Source: an uncultured bacterium
GTDB lineage: Bacteria > Bacillota > Clostridia > Oscillospirales > Ruminococcaceae
Assembly (NCBI GenBank): GCA_905215965.1
Contig: CAJMSD010000005.1
Span: 124,001 to 188,000, forward strand
Length of the DNA stretch: 64,000 nucleotides
Direction: 5' to 3'
Position 1 is the stretch's first letter, and each line of letters begins with the position of its first letter. Below are positions 60,844 to 64,000 of this stretch, piece by piece. The notes beneath the pieces are model-generated. The model saw only the letters and a program-made list of their open reading frames with translations. It did no database searches and was not told where the DNA came from. The position numbers and the translations under genes were made by a program.

Positions 60844-61347
60844 ATGACAGATCTACAAAAACAGAAAATTACTGAAATGCGTGCAATTGGAATTGGATAC
60901 GGGAAGATCGCTGTAACACTGCAAGTTCCAGAGAGTGCAGTGAAATCCTTTTGCAGACGGCATGTGAATACAGCAGCAACTCAAAACAAACCGATTCTTG
61001 CTCTCAATTGTTGCAAATACTGCGGTGCAGAGCTGATCAATACGCCCGGTCACAGGCAAAAATCATTTTGTTCTGCCATCTGTCAAAGAGATTTCTGGCG
61101 GGAACATCGTGACTTGATGCGTCATCCCTCTTTTGTCACCACGACCTGTCCTGTTTGTGGGTGCGTCTTTTCCGACTACAAGGGACATCACAGAAAATAC
61201 TGCTCTCACGCCTGTTATATCACTGACCGCTACGGAAAGGGTGAATCAAATGAGCCAAAACGAATTGACCTACCTTGTGACGATGAAACTGTTTCAGAAA
61301 ATGCTCGAAAGCGGGCTGATCACAGCAGAGGAATACGCCGTAATTGA
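60844..61347 (+). CDS. HTH/zinc-ribbon regulator upstream of serine recombinases
   Basis: This 167-residue protein has the sigma-like HTH (AIGIGYGKIAVTLQVPESAV) and paired zinc motifs (CCKYCG, CSAICQRDFWREHRD, CPVCG, CSHACY). It is paralogous to 25624-26034 and extended by about 30 residues at the C-terminus, where the SHOCT-like gene overlaps in another frame. GGGAGG precedes ATG 60844. It sits first in a module with two large serine recombinases and probably sets their expression or specificity. Confidence 0.78.
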   Translation: MTDLQKQKITEMRAIGIGYGKIAVTLQVPESAVKSFCRRHVNTAATQNKPILALNCCKYCGAELINTPGHRQKSFCSAICQRDFWREHRDLMRHPSFVTTTCPVCGCVFSDYKGHHRKYCSHACYITDRYGKGESNEPKRIDLPCDDETVSENARKRADHSRGIRRN

Positions 61348-61423
61348 TACAAAAATGCGGGCGAAATATAGCCCGAAAATCGGCACATTATTCTGCGAAA
61401 AGTCGTTGACTGATACGCAGTAA
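61250..61423 (+). CDS. SHOCT-like small protein
   Basis: This 57-residue protein reads MSQNELTYLVTMKLFQKMLE, LITAEEYAVIDTKMRAKYSP. It overlaps the 3' end of the HTH/zinc-ribbon gene by 98 bases in another frame. It is paralogous to 26027-26224. GGAAAGGG lies upstream of ATG 61250. Such short helical proteins accompany clostridial recombinase clusters; their function is not known. Confidence 0.72.
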   Translation: MSQNELTYLVTMKLFQKMLESGLITAEEYAVIDTKMRAKYSPKIGTLFCEKSLTDTQ

Positions 61424-61458
61424 GACGGTAATATGGTAGCTGAAAGGAGGTCGGTTTT

Positions 61459-62988
61459 ATGCCGAAGATCACGAAAATAGAGCCGGTCGTTCCGCTTGTA
61501 AAGCCTCGGCTCAAGGTGGCAGCATACGCCCGTGTGTCAAAGGAAACAGACCGCTTGATGCATTCCCTTTCAGCACAGGTGAGCTACTACAGCGAACTGA
61601 TCCAGAAGAATCCGGAATGGGAATATGCAGGCGTGTACGCAGACAGTTTCATCAGCGGAACAAGTATGGACAACAGACCGGAATTGCAGCGGCTTTTAGC
61701 AGACTGCGAGAAAGGGCTTGTCAACATCATCCTCTGCAAAAGCATCAGCCGCCTTGCCCGCAACACTGTGGATCTGCTGAACATTGTGCGACATCTGAAA
61801 GAAATCGGTGTGGAAATTCGCTTTGAAAAAGAGGGTGTCAACACACTCTCATCTGAGGGAGAGGTCATGATCACGCTTCTCGCAAGTTTCGCTGAACAGG
61901 AGTCACGCTCCATTTCCGATAACTGCAAATGGGGTATCCGAAAACGCTTTCAGAAAGGCTTGATCGGTACTGCAAACAAGCACATTCTCGGCTACCAGTA
62001 TGACGAACAATTGCAACGGTATGTTATCATCCCCGAAGAAGCGGAGAGCGTCAGATATATGTTCTGGCTGTTCTTGGAGGGTTATTCCTACCAGCAAATC
62101 GCCGACAAGCTGACTGCCGCAGGAATCCATACGATTCAAGGGAACAATTTTCAGGAAGCATCCGTGAGAAATCACATTATCAACGAGGTCTACGCCGGGG
62201 ATATTCTCCGGCAAAAGACCTTCACTCCTGACCCGATCAGCAAGGTGAAAGTGAAAAATAACGGCGAAATGCCGCAGTATCTTTACAGCGATGCGCATGA
62301 GGCGATCATCGACAGGGAGACCTACACACTGGTGCAGGAGGAATTGAAAAGGCGCAACGCCATGATAAATCCGACTTACTTTTTCACTGGATTGATAAAA
62401 TGCGAGTGCTGTGGAAACACATTTACACGGAAGAAAAGCAAGCTGCGTGGTCGCACTTATGTGCATTGGATATGCAGGAGCAAGAAAGAAAAAGGACGCA
62501 CTTGTGAAATCGACAACTTTGCTGAAGATGAACTGATCAAGATATGTACTGCAACTATTGGCAAAGATTATGAAAGCAGAATCAAAGCCATGTCCGTGGA
62601 TGTATCAGGTAATGTCCACTTCTCACTGAAAAACGGAGAGCGCAGAATGTGGACAAATTTGCATCTGCATCCCGCAAAGCATCCGCATACTGTGACGGAC
62701 GTTTTCATCGGCAAAGTGGTCTGCGGAAAATGCGGAACAGTCTACCACAGATCAAACGGCAAAAATCGCTGGTGTTACTGGAAATGCTACGGCAAGCAGA
62801 AGCACATCTGCAATAATGTGAATTTCACAGACTATCAGCTCAGAGTAATTTCCGCACACATTCTTGGGACATCAGAATTTTATGATGAGATGTTCATACG
62901 AAGCATTGACCAGATCATCGTTCTTGACGGCGGCGACCTGAAATATATCTACAAGGACGGGAGTGAAAAGATATGGAGAAAACTGTAA
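61459..62988 (+). CDS. Large serine recombinase (1)
   Basis: This 509-residue site-specific integrase has an N-terminal resolvase domain with catalytic Ser27 in AAYARVSKETD, then CKSISRLARNTVD. A recombinase domain (about 170-290) follows, then a zinc ribbon (CECCGNTF, CRSKKEKGRTC), and a second CGKCGTVY motif. Such enzymes insert and remove elements without host factors. AAAGGAGG precedes ATG 61459. Its stop overlaps the next recombinase by 16 bases, so the two are co-translated and probably act together. Confidence 0.92.
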   Translation: MPKITKIEPVVPLVKPRLKVAAYARVSKETDRLMHSLSAQVSYYSELIQKNPEWEYAGVYADSFISGTSMDNRPELQRLLADCEKGLVNIILCKSISRLARNTVDLLNIVRHLKEIGVEIRFEKEGVNTLSSEGEVMITLLASFAEQESRSISDNCKWGIRKRFQKGLIGTANKHILGYQYDEQLQRYVIIPEEAESVRYMFWLFLEGYSYQQIADKLTAAGIHTIQGNNFQEASVRNHIINEVYAGDILRQKTFTPDPISKVKVKNNGEMPQYLYSDAHEAIIDRETYTLVQEELKRRNAMINPTYFFTGLIKCECCGNTFTRKKSKLRGRTYVHWICRSKKEKGRTCEIDNFAEDELIKICTATIGKDYESRIKAMSVDVSGNVHFSLKNGERRMWTNLHLHPAKHPHTVTDVFIGKVVCGKCGTVYHRSNGKNRWCYWKCYGKQKHICNNVNFTDYQLRVISAHILGTSEFYDEMFIRSIDQIIVLDGGDLKYIYKDGSEKIWRKL

Positions 62989-64000
62989 CCACGATTCCGG
63001 CACGACTGAGCCGTTTCACTGATCTGCCGCTGACAGCAAAGGCAAAGCGAAAGGTCGCAGCCTACGCCCGTGTGTCTACCGACCACGAGGAACAGCAGAG
63101 TTCCTACGAGGCGCAGGTGAATTATTACACTGAATATATCAAGAGCCGCACTGACTGGGAATTCGCTGGAATCTTTGCAGATGAGGGCATTTCGGGTTGC
63201 AGCATCAAGGGCAGACAGGGCTTTCAGGCGATGATCGAGGAGGCGCTGAACGGCGGTATCAACCTTATCATAACAAAATCCGTATCCCGTTTTGCCCGAA
63301 ACACTGTGGATAGTCTGAGTACCATTCGCAAGCTGAAAGAGCATAACGTGGAGTGCTACTTTGAGAAAGAGAACATTTGGACATTCGATTCAAAATGTGA
63401 GCTGATGCTGTCAATCCTCAGCTCAATTTCCCAAGAAGAATCCCGTTCCATTTCAGAGAATGTGACATGGGGCCACCGGCGGCGCATGGCTGATGGTAAG
63501 GTTTCCGTTCCGTTCGGACGCTTCCTCGGCTACGACAGGGGTGAGCATGGTGAATTGATCGTGAACGAGCAGGAAGCAGAGATAGTCCGCGAGATCTACA
63601 GACTTTTCCTCTCCGGATTAACGCCGCACGGCATCGGAAAAGAACTGACTGCACGCCATATCCCCACACCGGGAGGCAAGGTGAAATGGACGGCAAGTAC
63701 GGTAAAAAGCATCCTGACGAATGAGAAATATAAAGGTGATGCCCTCCTGCAAAAGACCTTCACGCCTGATTATCTCACCAAGAAAACGAAAAAGAATGAC
63801 GGACAGATTCCGCAGTATTATGTAGAGAACAGCCATCCTGCGATCATCACGGCGGAAGTATTTGATGCAGTGCAGACGGAAATGGAACGGCGGCAAGGCA
63901 CGAAAAGCCGTTACAGCGGTGTAGATATTCTTGCATCAAAGCTCATCTGCGGTGAGTGCGGAAGTTCCTACAGACCAAAGGTCTGGCATTCGACCGACCA
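62973..64000 (+). CDS. Large serine recombinase (2), 5' part
   Basis: The frame runs off the right edge after 342 codons. The resolvase domain has catalytic Ser35 in AAYARVSTDHEE and KSVSRFARNTVD. The recombinase domain contains TPHGIGKELTARHIPTPGGK. The last visible part begins the zinc ribbon (CGECGSSYRPK). It is paralogous to recombinase 1. ATG 62973 has GGGAG upstream. The rest, including the C-terminal coiled coil, lies beyond the window. Confidence 0.92.
   Translation, partial: MEKTVTTIPARLSRFTDLPLTAKAKRKVAAYARVSTDHEEQQSSYEAQVNYYTEYIKSRTDWEFAGIFADEGISGCSIKGRQGFQAMIEEALNGGINLIITKSVSRFARNTVDSLSTIRKLKEHNVECYFEKENIWTFDSKCELMLSILSSISQEESRSISENVTWGHRRRMADGKVSVPFGRFLGYDRGEHGELIVNEQEAEIVREIYRLFLSGLTPHGIGKELTARHIPTPGGKVKWTASTVKSILTNEKYKGDALLQKTFTPDYLTKKTKKNDGQIPQYYVENSHPAIITAEVFDAVQTEMERRQGTKSRYSGVDILASKLICGECGSSYRPKVWHSTD

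Overview
The window looks like a chromosome segment of an anaerobic gut Firmicute of the Ruminococcus/Oscillospiraceae type. The reasons are AGGAGG-type ribosome sites, many secreted proteins ending in type I dockerins, divergent cohesin domains, BspA-like leucine-rich-repeat (LRR_5) proteins, an ECF transporter, and clostridial Tn4451-type mobile-element debris. The exact species cannot be read from the sequence.

Left part (1-14.9 kb), mostly plus strand and probably ancestral. A DUF5711-like tail, a CvpA-like membrane protein, a ClpE-like AAA+ unfoldase, a cohesin-like lipoprotein and an SGNH hydrolase with a dockerin are tightly packed. After a bidirectional terminator and a convergent Ser/Glu-rich lipoprotein, a perfect TTGACA-17-TATAAT promoter starts a five-gene operon: an alpha/alpha-barrel protein with cohesin and dockerin, a membrane-anchored cohesin-like protein, a transcobalamin-C-terminal-like (DUF4430) lipoprotein, EcfT, and a triple fusion of two EcfA ATPases with an S component. 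I read this as a candidate corrinoid capture and import system. tRNA-Gly, tRNA-Arg and tRNA-His follow.

Middle part (15-42.4 kb). This holds a truncated barnase-like protein, a C39-like protease with Fn3/InlB/dockerin modules, an XRE regulator, an IS3 remnant, two unknown secreted or membrane proteins, and Tn4451-like debris (mobC, a possible oriT, tnpW, a broken tnpX, a PIN remnant). An orphan copy of a recombinase-accessory gene pair comes next. Then there are six tandem BspA-like LRR dockerin proteins plus one small protein whose dockerin repeats are in swapped order, an AgrC/AgrA-like two-component pair, and a truncated adhesin.

Right part (42.4-64 kb). An accessory island on the minus strand carries an unknown protein, an NYN nuclease-like protein, an HhH protein, a SAM methyltransferase, an ATC-hydrolase family protein, an LMW-phosphatase-like protein, an Ada metal-binding domain and an MmeI-like restriction-modification fusion. 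Next is an SOS-type operon (S24 self-cleaving repressor, Y-family polymerase, YolD-like protein). It is divergent from a compact tail-fibre, holin and two-domain endolysin cassette with a structured leader and no virion genes. CIRCE-controlled hsp20 follows. The window ends in a module of two small regulators and two large serine recombinases; the last runs off the edge.

The two themes are surface assembly through cohesin/dockerin pairs, and repeated insertion and decay of mobile DNA. The most promising unusual units are the ECF/transcobalamin-like locus (6.8-14.4 kb) and the repressor-linked lysis cassette (54.4-60.1 kb).
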